Assembly: GCF_018143015.1 (NCBI RefSeq) | Contig: NC_054743.1 | Location: 44,488,922-44,552,921 of the forward strand | Reading direction: 5' to 3' | DNA: 64,000 nt | From: Lytechinus variegatus | Taxonomy: Eukaryota > Echinodermata > Echinoidea > Temnopleuroida > Toxopneustidae | Part shown: positions 23,651 to 36,949 of the stretch, one piece after another | Layout: each line of letters begins with the position of its first letter | Position numbering within the stretch: the stretch's first letter is position 1 | Program-made: the position numbers and the translations under genes | The notes under the pieces: model-generated | What the model was told of the DNA's origin: nothing | The model's input: the letters and a program-made list of their open reading frames with translations, nothing else | Databases searched by the model: none

Positions 23651-24990
23651 ATATGAGTGTTATTAGAATGAAATGTCTAAACGATCATTATTTTCAAGAG
23701 CTTCGAAAGTGATAATCTTGAAAAGATCAGAGCTCGGTGTTATCTACATGTGAATCGTGGATTTTTTTTATATCTAATCAAAAAGTACATTGGCACTTCA
23801 AACCATTTTTTTTTTTTGGGGGGGGGGTAGAGTAATGAGGACGTAAGGAACTGGCAGTTGTGTATTAAAAATGAATAATACATTGAACAGTTTTAAAACA
23901 GGATCATTCACAAATTCCATTTACAAATCGGTCTCGATCGCTTCAACTCTCACTCTGTCTACACCTTTCTCAACCATTTTTTATCTGATACGCCATAAAA
24001 AGTACAAACTTAGGAAAAACATAAAAAGAGAAAACCCTTACAAACTGAAGGGACGCTATTGTTAAATTTGCAATAAGTAGACATACACAGGCAACAAGTT
24101 TGAAATCGATTGAGGAAGTGATTAATCAAAGAAACAAACCTGAGGGGTAACTCTAAGCCCCCCCCCCCTACCAAAATAGTGTCGCCCCTTGATGACGTGC
24201 GACCCCAAGAGTCTTGTTGAGTATTTATGAAATGAAGGGAAAATATAGAGAGATCGATGAGAAACTATTTCTGGACCACCCCCTCCCCATAAACAATCAC
24301 CATGTTCACAAAGCTCCTATAACATTGTGGGGGTGATTGAAAGCTATTCTAATAACTTTATGGTCAAAAGAAGTTTTGAGAAAGCAGTGTCTTGTTTCTG
24401 TGTTAACTATTAAAGTTCAGCCAGTTCATTTTCCTTTTCATTTACGCTTGTGTTTATGTTGTGGTATAACTAAATGATCAATAATTTTCAGATGTCGGAT
24501 GCACATGTTACCACTTAAAAGAGACATGAAGGTGTCAATTACGTAGGCCGGTGCCTTTCGAGTACATTTTTTTATGAAAATAATATTGCACTTTATGGAC
24601 TTTTTTCTACTTTTTTTAATCAGGCTTACATGGCAAGTCGGGAAGCTGTTTGCACGTGACGTCACAAAATTACAATTTGTTAAAATCCACATCTCTCTTT
24701 TTCGCCGATCCTTCCTTGTTAATTTCTTTATTTTAAAAGATTCCCGAATTAATAACAATATCAATGATAATAATAATTATAATAATAATGATAAGAACTA
24801 TCATACAATAAGAGCAATAATTACAATAATAACAATCGTAGTAATGCAAATTATCACAAAGATAAATAATATATTAAGCGCGCAATTTTTGGCCTTTAAA
24901 TATTTTTTTGGCAGTATTTGTGATTTAAAACATTTGTTGGCTCCCACAGCTTACATATTCGACTATTTATCTCGGATTATTGACAGCTTA
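23651..24990. other. No recognised gene
   Basis: Mixed AT-rich sequence with short G and C runs. An open frame overlapping 24574-25143 runs into a transposon and is not a gene. Confidence 0.6.
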
Positions 24991-25151
24991 TACCATGGTC
25001 ACATTTGCTCTACGGCGGCCGTACGGCGAGTCGAAAACAGCCGTTTCAACATTTTTGTACCAACTACATATAGGTGGTTTGAATTGAAATTAATAAAACG
25101 GCTGTTGTCGACTCGCCGTACGGCCGCCGTAGATCAAATGTGACCAAGGTA
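24991..25151. mobile_element. 161-bp MITE, copy 1, with TTA target duplication
   Basis: TACCATGGTCACATTTG and CTACGGCGGCCGTACGGCGA at the left are repeated in reverse at the right, with arms of about 55 bp. TTA flanks both ends (24988-24990 and 25152-25154). A 3-bp TWA duplication is typical of PIF/Harbinger elements. Confidence 0.88.
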
Positions 25152-25679
25152 TTATTAATATAGGTGGATATAGACTTTATCTTGCTGGAAGAAAATATAG
25201 CAGCATCGATTTATTTTATATTCAACGACATATAATATACAAAACTGGTGATATATACAATTCATTTTTTTACAAGAGTTTTTTTGGGGTGGTGTCATAC
25301 CAAAGCGATTGAAAAGTCTTCAATAAGTTTAACTGATATAATATTATCAATACATTTAATACGAAAATGAAAGTACTTAGTGAATAGAATATTAGCGCTC
25401 CTGATATCAAAGTTGGAAGCACAACAATCTAGACGATAAGAATCATCTCAGTAAAATTAAGGGGTTAGTTTTTTCTTTTCCGCATGAGAAAGTTGCTATC
25501 ATTTTCAGATACACATTCTCTTTTGCTTTGTGGTTTTCTCATTTATTTTTCCTGAATTGAATTAACGTTTTACCCATCATAATGTAATTATAATAGGCCC
25601 ATCTATTTTCATAAGCATAGTACCGAAAGTAATAAAATAAAATGAAAGTTCGATTAGAGTTTAATTCAATTTGTTATAA

Positions 25680-25790
25680 TTTTTATTTTATTTTTTTATT
25701 TATTCATTTTCCAACACATGGGCTGGATAGCCCTCTTCAGCCTAGCGGCTGTTCTTCTGAGGGGTCCAGATATTAAAAACATACAAAGTA
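25680..25790 (-). mobile_element. LINE 3' end fragment
   Basis: In reverse it reads AGGGCTATCCAGCCCATGTG then GGAAAATGAATAAATAA, a short-repeat tail of the kind seen at LINE 3' ends. Confidence 0.45.
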
Positions 25791-27903
25791 GATAGATTAC
25801 AAATGAAAAATACTTTACATACGTGAAAAATACATTGTAGCAAACAATAAAATACAAAAACACATAACAAAAATCATCAAATTATTACCATAAAAAAGGG
25901 GGATAATAAAAACAGAAAAAAGGAAAATACTGCGGTTTCAATAAATTGCACATAATCGTTAGTTTTTTTTAAATAACTTCTTCCTTTGTTAAACCACATC
26001 CAGATTTCACTTCCATATTGTTTTGTGCAGGCTTTACAAAGATCATACACTCATTGTGAAAACGTCTGTTATACTTTCAGTGCGTAATGAAATAATTTGT
26101 TAATATTTCCTCGAAATTCAAAGCGAGTTCAATTCCTTTCTATTTGCATTGAGATCATAAAGATTTCATGGGTGAAAGTTCAACTTCTTTAATGATATTT
26201 CAACAACCTAGCGCCAGTCACGTAAATTTGAATGTGTGTAAGGGATGCGTTTGGGTTTTTTGGTGACATCATAATAGCTGAGACCCACCCATTTATTTCT
26301 CTTTCATTCTTTCTGTCTCTGGTTCTCTTAGTGGCACAAAGAGGCAAAATTAAGGGGTGTGAAGGAGGGGGGGGGGGTGAGGGGAGATGGGTTTTAAACT
26401 GTGCACTCTCTCTACTATAAGCGAGCGAGTGGAGCGCTTTTGGCAAGTAATTTGACTCAAAGTTAGACTTTTTAGAAAATTATTTGTTCATGTTTTATTT
26501 ACAAAATCGATAAAAACAGAGGGGGGGGGGGTAATCCGATTCAGTTAAAAACCGCTTTACAAAGGAGCCCTCCACGAAAAAAAACCCCAATGAATAACAG
26601 TACATAAACATGGTGAATGCATAAATAACACAACATAATAAAAAATGAAAACATAAACCATAATTTAAGTGCGGCTGCACATGGTATACTACACCTCCCT
26701 TCTAAACTGGGCCAGGTTATATGCAGTTAGAGCATGTTTGTGAAAGGTTTGCAAAGTTTTTGAAATTATTTAGGGACGTAGAGTTTTTTAAGGACTATGA
26801 TAATTTATTCAATATAACATTTGCAGTGAATGAGAAAGATTTTTTTAAATTTAGATTTAGGGTATGGTATTTGTAGACTTAACTCATAGAGGTGGATAAC
26901 TTTTGACTACATTTCCATATAATTTATAGTATATCAGAATTTTTGATCTTATACGATTTTCACCCCCCCCCCCAAAAAAAAAAGAAGGAAAGAAAGTGTG
27001 TTTTTTTTACGGAGGGGTGTCATAGATCATATATAATTGTGGTTGTATGTAGAAATTTCATATAGAGGGGGCATACAAATTATGAGAAAGTGGGGGGGGG
27101 GGGGAGGCGACAAAGTAAGTGAACAGGTTGATTTTTTCATTTCATATATAAAGATCAAAATTAAGGATTTGGTACACGCTTTTATGAGGGAATTTCCCTT
27201 TAACAAGTTTTGGTGGGGGTTAACGACGACCGGCACAGAGGAGAGAGAGAAAAAACTCGTGTCTTTATTTGCAAAAAAAAATAGGACACACTATACATGC
27301 TATAGCAATTTATTTTGTCTGAAACAACCACATGCGAAGCAAGCAAGATTTACTCTGCATTGGGCTATTATATCTGTTTCTGTTTTATGAAACAACAATT
27401 GCATAAAATTAGTAATCTCTCTAAATGTGATTGCGAGAAAAATTGGCACGCCCGTAAGCCATGAAAGCCATAAATATTGGGTAAAAATGCTCCATGAGGG
27501 CAATTATGTATCCAACCAACATTGGGCATTTCGTTGGGGCATTTTTATTTATCCAATGTGATGACAATTTTGCTCATTTTAAAATAATTGCTTCCTATTT
27601 TTTAACCTTACTGGAAAATATGCTTCCCGCATTAGGTAAAATACTGCCCCAAATTGGTTGGATTCAGAATTAGCCTCGTCATGCTCGTGCTGGTAAAAAT
27701 TTTGCCCAATATTTTTTACAGTGGACGTATATTTCCCAACAACTATTTCAATGTTCCTATTGTGATATATACAATGTTCATGCGTTTTCTGTGGAGTATA
27801 TTTTTTACGCAGATAACCTATTTGTTATTGTACTTGACATTGAGAATAATTGTACAGTTTGTGTATAGTATGGATTTAAAGTTTTAATCTGAATCTGAGT
27901 ACA
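25791..27903. other. No recognised gene
   Basis: AT-rich, with several runs of 8-12 G or C (26368, 26520, 26960, 27090). Short frames only. Confidence 0.6.
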
Positions 27904-28051
27904 GGGGCCCGTTGCAGAAAGAGTTACAATCAAACGCAACTCTAAAAATCATGCGTAACTTGATTTTCAACCAATCAACAGCGCGCATTTTGGAATTGCA
28001 ATTGCTTTGTTTTACTTGCGTTTAAACGCAACACTTTCTGCAACGGACCCC
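27904..28051. mobile_element. 148-bp MITE, copy 1 (GGGGCCCGTTGCAGAAAGAG ends)
   Basis: GGGGCCCGTTGCAGAAAGAG at the left and CTTTCTGCAACGGACCCC at the right are inverted. The middle holds CAACCAATCAACAGCGCGCA. Confidence 0.92.
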
Positions 28052-29536
28052 TGATCGGAGTCATTTCTGTGCATCCCTCCCTGGCCTAGCCCCCTCACCC
28101 CCCCCCCCACACACACATGTCTACAATCTATCTTACCATTCATTAATTTTACCCAAAAGGATATAGGCCTACGTGTGCCAAAATCGCTTTTGATCAATTC
28201 GAACGGATTAACATGTTTAAGGGAAATTCCCTCGACTGTCAAGAGTTTCGAATTAAGTAACCATGGCCTGATCATGGTCCCACAGGATTTGAAACAACAT
28301 ACGTTAAAAAAATGAAGCATTTCACTGCGCTTTTATAGGTTCAGTAACCATAACAATAACGAAACCAATTCCGAACAGATCACGTATATTGTCATTGGAA
28401 AAAGCGCAAATCGGATTGCATCCTTTTCCGCATGTTGTGGCGGTGTCTCGAGACTTAAACTTCTAAAATGCAAGAAGGAAATGAAATGGAAAGTCACGTG
28501 ACAGGTATATGATACGGAAAATACATTCCATTAAAGGAAGGCGATGTGTTTAATGTCAAAACAATAAACTTGAAAGTCAATATGATTATAAGCAGGATTA
28601 CAAGCAGGCGCGGACCCAGCATTGTCCAATGCGGGGGGGGGGGGGGATCTCAACAACAATTTTCTTCCATCGGCTGATCGAAAAGATGAGCTGAAATTAG
28701 ATATTAATTAATTCAATAGATTACTTTATTTAATTATTTATTTATTTATTTCATTTATTGAGTAGGGTCGAAAAGATTTTGACAAACAACATTTGCTATC
28801 TCTTTAGATCGAAACGAAAATTGCGAGCTGCAAAATACTTATGTATCTCATTAAACAGACAATATATGCACGGGGTGTGGAAGCGGAATTTTTATTTGTC
28901 ATTAAAAAAATTGCCATTTCTTTTTCGCCCTTTGAATACAATATTTTTCTAATCAATAGGAGCATAACCGATAATCAAACTAACGTTAACATGTCAATAC
29001 TGAAAACAAAATGAATTTTATTTTCGATATTGACATCTTCAATAAAAAATCAAGAAAAGAAGTATTGAAACTGGAAACTGGAAAAAGTATTTGAAACAAT
29101 CGCGGATAGGTCGCAACCAGTGGATGTGATTTCAAAAAAAAGGAAATTGCATAAGCCGAGAGTTCGTTACCATCACGGGCGGAAATCTGTCCCCTGAGGT
29201 AGGGGGACCAGGGGCTGGAAAATTTGAAAAGCCAAGAAAAAAAGTAATCATCATTTAGTCCTAAAAACATGTATCATTTCAATTGTGAATGATGTATTTT
29301 TCTCCATCATAAAATAGTAGGGGGGCATTTGATATTGTGTCACCCTTACTATTTTTGGTAGGGGGACGCGCCCCCCCCCTTGGATTTCTGCCCATGGCTA
29401 CCATATTTGTGATCTTAACCATCTTTGCATGGCATACGATTTTCAATAAATTCAACCATTATTTTGATACATAACCTAATTACGAACATGGGAACTGAAA
29501 CTATGAAGAGCCCAATTACACACCGCTTAGTAGACC
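28052..29536. other. No recognised gene
   Basis: Spacer between two copies of one MITE, with G and C runs at 28100, 28635 and 29370. No conserved frame. Confidence 0.6.
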
Positions 29537-29684
29537 GGGGCCCGTTGCAGAAAGAGTTGCAATCAATCGCAACTCTAAAAATCATGCGTGACTTGATTTT
29601 CAACCAATCAACAGCGCGCATTTGGGACTTGCGATTAATTTTTTGGCTTGCGTTTGAACGCAACTCTTTCTGCAACGGGCCCCC
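29537..29684. mobile_element. 148-bp MITE, copy 2
   Basis: Same ends, length and middle as the copy at 27904, in the same orientation 1.6 kb away. Confidence 0.92.
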
Positions 29685-30420
29685 AGACTTTTCAAATCAG
29701 TGGCGTTATGAGTAAAATAATCTTGAGAGGGTCAGACATGGCGCAGGGGGCAAATTATTCTTAACACTACGAACGAGCGAAGCGAGAAATGTCTTAACAT
29801 CTTGAATACAAAATCAAAATTGTGTGAGTTTTTTGCATATTATAAAAATTACATACGTCACCACTTTCATTTCATTTTCTTTCTTTTTGTCCTTATACTT
29901 GTGGGGGTTGGGGTCCATTCCAACATCTGTTTGTTCCGAATGGTTGTCTTTGACATTACAAGCAACCGATTGAAATAAAATATACGTTCATGCTAAGCTT
30001 TATGTAACCGGGTCCGGAATACTATTAAACCTGATAATGATACTCGAACTGAAATTCCCCCTTTTCTACTTAAAGGCCTATGTAATTAAAGCGATCGAAA
30101 CATCCTTTGTAAATACCAAGCGTTTCCGCGATATGAAACTTGATCTTAATAGTTCCATTTTACGTCAAAGTATTAATTGATTATCTTTTTTCTATAATGT
30201 CTTTCACATCCACGCAGTAGGCATTATACCTGCTTTGCGTTTTTATAATCGTGGTTTTGAAGGAAGCAAAGAGCACTAGCACAACTTATTTCCATATCAT
30301 ACGGATTTTATTTCCACAACTACATTCAAACTTGATTGGAAAAGTGGTCTAGACGAAGTGAAGTGAAAACATATGAGGAGTTCCTCTTCCATCTAAAGTG
30401 GATTATAGATCTATGCCAAC
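29685..30420. other. Upstream region of the GPCR gene; nothing recognised
   Basis: No promoter motif could be assigned. An in-frame TAG at 30406 bounds the coding region. Confidence 0.4.
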
Positions 30421-33400
30421 ATGACTACCCCAATGTCAACATTGTATGGAGATACATTTTTAACGACCGGGATGGTTACCGCGATGAATGCAACCGCCGA
30501 AACCGTCCTCCACAAGTCAAACTCACTCGCAGTTATCCTCGAGTCTTCCACGCTCGCTCTCATCATGGCGATCGCAATCGTAGCCAATCTGGTCGCCATG
30601 GTTACCATCTTCCGTGTCCCGATGCTGAGGAAGAATCCGCATAATATCTTGATCGTCAATCTGACGCTGGACGATCTCGGGGTCGCGTTAACGAGCATGG
30701 TGTTTTCAATGATATCTGTATTCGACGACGGCCGTCTCTTGAAGACATATCCTGTCCTGTGCGATGTAAGTGATGATAACGATAGTGATGATGACGATGA
30801 TGATGACGAAAATGATGATATAGGAATGATGTCGATGATCAGGGTCAAGAATGCATAGTATGATTTGAAGCGGATATTTTTGCTTGTCATTCTTTTTTTA
30901 AGTGAAAAGGCACTCCGTGAGTATTTTTGTTGTTGCAAAAGCAGCCTCCCCGATATGGGCAATCTTGGATCTGCCCCAGTACTCCCCCCTTCCCACTCCT
31001 TACTGCCATGCCGCCATCGTGATCATGATCATAATGGTGATGGCAATGATAAAGGCGATGATGAGATGGTGACTATTGTATGTGATAATGGTTTCAAAAT
31101 TTTTTTGGAATGAAAAGAAAAAAAAACATGGTATTGACGATATATGATCCAGATGGTGGTGCTGGTGATTATACAAGTACTAGTAATCGAGAATGTGATG
31201 TTGATGATGCGATATGGTGCAACATTTTACAAGTTGTCGGAAATAAAGGAGCAACGATTTTAAGTTAGTGCTTGTGGTGGTGATGAGGATGAATTAAATA
31301 ATGAACTATCTTTGGAGATGACAATTGACAGTGCGGTGATGATGGATGGTTGCTTGGGGTGATGATGAGGATGGTCAAATGGTAAAATGTGAAATGGCGA
31401 TAATGAATGGTGGTGGTGATAACAGTGACGTTGATGGAAATAAGTATTAAATGGTGAGCTAGGTCTTGGGGAGGGGGTGACGATGAGAACCGAGATGGCT
31501 TGATCGCGATGGTGATGATAATGATGCGAAAGGATTAAGTGGTGCAGGGACTGCGGAACGGTTGGTTGGGGGCCGGGGGTGACCATGCCCAAAAAAAATC
31601 ACAATCAGGTGGTAATTTTCACGTTTTTCAACACGGTTTTGGAAAAATGGGGGAGCGGCTGAAGCCCACCCAGCGATGAAACTAAAAATACATTAGATGA
31701 GGAAGTAGTAAATTAAGAATAAAAACATAAGAAACAAGTTGTAAAAGATCATTAAGAATAAATTGATATAAAATTGCAGGTGTTGCTTTCCTCATTCATT
31801 AAAAAGTTAACATTGCAAGTAGGCATGTTTATGGTATTGCTTTCAAATGATTAATGGATTGATTGATAGGGCACGTCTTTATTCAGGAGTATGGGGCTAT
31901 TGCGGAATCGATTTGTTTTACATTTGTATTGCTGATATCTAGAAATTGGCGGAAATTGATGGTTAAGTTTTTTTAGAGGAGGTAGCCAGGTACCAAAGTT
32001 TTAAATAAAGGTTAAATATGATGTAGCATTTGACAAGGCCTCGTAACTTGGCTCTATTTATCGTCAAGCAGTGGCTGTGACGAGACTTGCGGCCGACGAA
32101 AAGAAAGAGATAGCGATACGCGAGCGAGCGACTTAATCCTCGCACTCACTCGGGTTTTTGCGAATATTTTGTTTTCCCAGTCGGTAGGTATGTGATATAA
32201 ATATCGCAACACAGGGCCTTGTTTAAAGGCTATAGATGATGATGAGGAATAACCGCTACGCCGATGGCATGTTGTGATCAAAGTGTTGATATGGACGAAA
32301 AGACGATGAACCACAGATATAAAGGTGAAGATGACAATAACGAATGCATAGGTCATGATGGTAATGACGGTGACAATGAAGAAAATAGTGAGGATGACGA
32401 TGGTTGTGGTGGTGGTGATGATGATAAAATAGTGGGGTGGAGACCCGGGGGGGGGGGCACTTCCATTCACGAGTGGATACCATGCGCGACCATGGGGTCT
32501 CAAAAAGCACCCTAAACACGTAATTTCCATATTCTGAAAATGCACGCCTTAACAAGTATTGGCGTGTGAAACCCTACCCTTAACAAGTATTGGAAACAAA
32601 ACGATACTCTTGGCAAATATTCCCTGAAATGAACCCCTAAACAAGTACAGGGATGTTTTATTGTTACGGGTCCATCGGTCGTCGGCTTTACCTTATTTGG
32701 TTAAGTACGACCCCACCTTCTACACCTCGCGCAAATCGGACTCTAAACACGAAGTGTTGGGGCAAAAAGGACATCCTTTATAAAACATTTTAATTTTGTT
32801 TTATCATCCCCGCAAATTCGACCCTAAACACGTAATTTTCCTCGCGAAATAGATACCCTTTTCCCACTATTTTTGTGTTTTTGACACCCTTATCACGTTA
32901 CGTACATAACGTGCCATATCGTGAAAAAGACATCCTTTTTACGTGTTTTTTGGTCGCGCATGGTATCCACTCGTCAATGTAAGTGCCCCCCCCCCGGGGT
33001 GGAGATGGTGGTAAGGGGTAGCGAAACGGTTTTGAAGGGGGAGGGGATGAGAAGTGGGGGGCTGACCCATGCAAGAAATATCGGACACCCCCCCCCCCTC
33101 TGGCTCTGCAGCATTTGGTGGTGGTGATGATGGTGACGACGATGTTGAATATTCAATAATGGGGGGGGGGGGGTGGTGATGATTATGGGGATGTTGATGC
33201 TGACGATAACAATGGTGGTAAATTGCAAATTCGTCCACTCACCACATGGTCTACCTTCATTTAGTCTAATGCCATTCCGTCTTCAACATTCCGTCTAACA
33301 ACCATTTGGCCTAATAACCATTTGGTCCAATTATCACTTCGTCTAATCACCAGTTTGTCTATTACCATTCGTCTAATAACCAGTTGGTCTGATATTTTTT

Positions 33401-36157
33401 TTATTTTCATTCATTTTACCCAATTAGCACTTGGTCTAATCAGATCAAATGGTATATGGACTAAATGGCTATATTGGACCAACTGGTTATTAGACAAAAT
33501 GGTGAGTGGACGAAATCACAACAAGACCATGTGGATACTGGACGAACTGATAGTAGACCGAATGATAGTAGATGAGTTGGCAATTGGACGAATTGGCACT
33601 AGACCAAATGAAAATAAACCGCAATAATATGCATGACAGAAAAAGTCATGATGGTGAAGACAATGGTGGTGATGATGATGCTGACGATATCAATCATAAG
33701 GTGGTCATGATAGTGATACGATGATTATAAGGTGGGGATGAAAGAAATACAACAGCAAGAGAGCTAGATCATAATGGACAGAAGTTTTCATAAAAGATTT
33801 GGGAAACTACAATGAAACAGATTTTATCATTTGAAAGATTAATATTAGCAGTTTGGAAATCAATTCTTTCATATCAATGCAGGAATTGTGAAATACAAAC
33901 TTGGTTAATGACAAGATAATGTACTTTGAAATTAATCTTCATACTTTTTACTTACAATTTCTTGTATGTAAACTTCCTTATTTTTCTGATTCATTCACTT
34001 TTTGTTGAAACTCATGATTACTTCACACACGAAAGATATTTTACTTTGTCATTGTTTTTCCAGTTTAATGGATATTGCACAGTGTTATTCTCCGCTTCCA
34101 GTTTTGCCACCATCACCTGCATCGCTATCGACCGCTACCTATCTGTAGTCTGGTCTACGCGCTTCCCGCCAAGCCATCGACGCTCCTGCATTATGGTTGT
34201 CGGGATCTGGATTTTCTCTGCATCATACGCAGCTCTGCCATTGGTTCATTTCCTTTCATCTTTCTCCTATCTGGACGGCACGCACCACTGCTCGCCCATC
34301 TGGGAGAATTGTTTCTTCTACGTCGTTGGTTTCATGGTCAATTATGTCGTCACAATACCCATAATGTTTCTTTGTTACGTGTTTGTCTTCCGGGTCATTT
34401 GGAAGAAACAGGTGAAGTTAAGTGAATACCAGGCAGCAGCCAAGAACCTCACATATAGCCAAGTAAGTTCCAAAAAAGCATCATAAATTTTGACTATTAA
34501 TCTCCTCCATAAATATTATTTTCCAAAGAACTCTAAAACATGTAATAAAAGTATAAAATGCAACTTCGAATATTAGCCAAAAATGCACATCTGGAATTCT
34601 TGTTTGGTTTAAAAAAAATAAATAAAACTAGCAACATGCATTAACAGACCAATGCTAGACTCAAAATATATGAATTGAAATTCCAAATCTTAAAATATTC
34701 ACATTTGAAGCCTTTCAAGTTCAACTTTGATTGTATCCACTGGAAAATCTAATCTTGGAAAAGGGAATCACGTACTTTTTGGAAGAGACGATTCAATTTT
34801 GATGTTTCCTGAAATCTTAACAACACAGAACACAGAAGGTACTTGTGATATGATATAGTTGCTTGCATTTTTTGTTCTTAATTTTTATTCTCTACAGCAA
34901 TCATTTGATGACACAATTGGTGAATCTGGATCTAAAACGGGCCAGTCTGTTTCCTTTGCACTTGTTCCTCCATCTTCCGGGATGTCCACTTCTTCAGACG
35001 AGATCAAGGAAAGGAATGGAGTGGCAAGAATGTCCAAGTCTCTATCAATGCCACAGCTGGATGTTTTGGGGTCTGAAGAATGTTCTTCAGTTGATTTGAA
35101 AACATATGACAGATGTACAGGAGATTGCCATCTTAGAGGATACCATAACTGTGAGAGATGCAGATCACTTCTTATCGAACAAATTCGTGGCTGCACTGCA
35201 AACCAAGAGAATGGACGTGAAAGACCTGTCCAACGATCAGCAAGCACAGTCGGACCCTCACGGAGAAAGTCCAAGCGAGGTCAATCTCGCGGGCGGAGTT
35301 GTTCAACTGACAGACAGCTTTCTACATCCAGGTCATTTGGCAGAACTGACGTTGAGGTCAGAAAACCGAGAAAGGTTTCAAGAAGTCTTGACCGGTCCGG
35401 GTCTTTCTTTTCTCTGTCAAGTCTCCGTCGCAAGTCATTTGGGCTGAAACGCAATACAACGGGAAAAGCGACCAAAGAGCAGCGGAAGATGTACAGAAAA
35501 CGTATGAAGAAACTCACAGCAGACAAACAAGTTGCTCTTACAGGTTTGCATTGTTTTTATTTGACACACCATGAGAAGACAAGTTTGTGCCATGAATGAT
35601 TATAGATTGAAGAATCATGTGCAGCTGTATGTATTCTTGAAAATGATAAAGATCCAAAAAGTCTTGAACCAATTAATCTGAAGGCTAACATGATGGTACT
35701 TTATGGGCAATGACCTGTTTTAACCTACTTGGTACTAGGTTATCTGAGAACTAACACCAATTTCTTGTAGACCAAGTGAATATAAACTCAAAGATGCCAT
35801 CAACTCAGACACACTGGACAAGTGTCCAGGATATGACCAGAAACTTTTCTCTAGGATCATTTAACAAGATTAGTTCATTCTAAATCCTTTTTTCTTACAG
35901 GGTCATTTCTGATTCTATCCAGCCTCATCTGTTGGTTACCTTATGCCATCACACGGTCTTGTTTCTTCCCTGTCGACACCAAACACTGGGTCGAGGTCAC
36001 CGCCATGTGGATCTCCTTCGTCAATGCTTTCCTTGATCCAGTCATCTACGCTTTCATGAACAGGCGAGTCAAGGCCAAGATAAGGGAGGACTTCAGGGCT
36101 ATTCGACGGTGCATCAGGTCCTGCGGTCGCAATGATTTAGAGGAAGACGACTCGTAG
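30421..36157 (+). CDS. Orphan class A (rhodopsin-like) G protein-coupled receptor, 4 exons, very long third intracellular loop
   Basis: The exons 30421-30765, 34064-34462, 34898-35543 and 35901-36157 join in frame (phases 0, 0, 1) into 548 residues. An in-frame TAG at 30406 supports the first ATG. There is an NAT glycosylation site at residue 23. TM1 has N56 (1.50); TM2 has LTLDD, with D85 as 2.50; C114 is exactly 25 residues before R139 of the DRY motif, so it is the conserved TM3 cysteine, with its ECL2 partner in HHCSPIW. TM4 has W in VGIWIF, TM5 has P in TIPIMFLCY, TM6 has CWLP, and TM7 has DPVIY in place of NPxxY. About 220 residues of Ser/Arg-rich sequence, mostly exon 3, separate TM5 and TM6. 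The C-terminal tail is short with two Cys (RRCIRSC) for possible palmitoylation. The ligand is unknown. The long loop recalls GPR101, GPR161 and amine receptors, but I cannot place it. Confidence 0.9.
32444..32999. mobile_element. 556-bp inverted-repeat element in GPCR intron 1
   Basis: Ends are CCCGGGGGGGGGGCACTT and its reverse, continuing with an imperfectly matched ACGAGTGGATACCATGCGCG arm. GGTGGAGA occurs before the left end and overlaps the right end (a direct repeat of 6-8 bp), compatible with the 8-bp duplication of hAT elements. The interior repeats phrases such as CCTTAACAAGTATTGG. It is non-coding. Confidence 0.78.
33236..33625. repeat. Inverted phrase repeat based on ATTTGGTCTAATAACC
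   Basis: About ten degenerate copies of CATTTGGTCTAATNACC run from 33236 to 33385. A spacer follows at about 33390-33430, then the complementary phrase (ATTAGACCAAATGG, GGACGAANTGG) to 33625. The block lies in GPCR intron 1. Confidence 0.85.
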
Positions 36158-36256
36158 ATATTGCTGATGGCATCATCATCATCAAAAGCAGCTGAAGCCT
36201 ACATGCCAATCTTCAGACAATCCAAAGTATATTTACCACTGACATTTATGACTTGG

Positions 36257-36262
36257 AATAAA
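36257..36262 (+). terminator. Candidate polyadenylation signal of the GPCR gene
   Basis: AATAAA lies 100 nt after the stop codon in the expected orientation. Other signals may lie further downstream. Confidence 0.45.
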
Positions 36263-36503
36263 AAGGTAAAATCATTCAATACTTCATGACCATTAAATGT
36301 AGCTAGTAAAACCAAAAAGCCCACAGACCTGGGGCCCTGTTTCATAGAGTTAAAACAATTGCAACTTTGCCATTATGGCGATTACCATGTACACTCTGAT
36401 CTTGGTTGGTAGTAAAGCTTATTCTCTGCATAGTTGTTTCAAAGGTACATTATTTCAAGACCAGCAATTTATAACACTCAGTTAATGAGAGACCAAACAC
36501 TTT

Positions 36504-36764
36504 TGGACACCGTTCTCACTACCTTCCTAAAACTAGTTCAGAAGCAATCTTCACAGAATGCCTACGCTGTGGTTTCGAATTTCGCGCGATAAGTGTCACC
36601 CCACTGACAGCGTTCTCATAGCAAAAAGATCACTTTACATGAAGTGATTTTAAAAACCACTTCCGGGTGATCGAATGGGAACGCTAGCAAAGCAATCTTA
36701 CAAACTGGTTTCCTCAACCGGTTTCCAGTAAACTAGTTTTAGAAAGTGTAGTGAGAACAGGGTC
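36504..36764. mobile_element. 261-bp MITE downstream of the GPCR
   Basis: GGACACCGTTCTCACTAC..CCTAAAACTAGTT at the left is inverted at the right as AACTAGTTTTAGAAAGTGTAGTGAGAACAGGGTC, read in two parts. Confidence 0.8.
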
Positions 36765-36949
36765 TTGGTCAGTCATTCTACTACATAAGTATGTGCATTA
36801 TCGTCACACATTTCACTGACATATCGCTTCTCAGTCACAAACCTCTTTTCCACTCACCATCAAGTCTGAATTTGGTCTGAACAAATCTGAAACACATACG
36901 AATTGCACTCTGTAGACGAGCACTAAACCTGCATCTTGCCAATGCTCAC

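Noticed and set aside
24574-25143. 189-codon open frame
   Set aside because: It runs through AT-rich spacer and a MITE; no domain or codon signal.
34859-35599. Exon 3 of the GPCR as a stand-alone gene, and the opposite-strand 129-codon frame
   Set aside because: Splice borders and frame place it as the long loop of the receptor; the reverse frame is a shadow.
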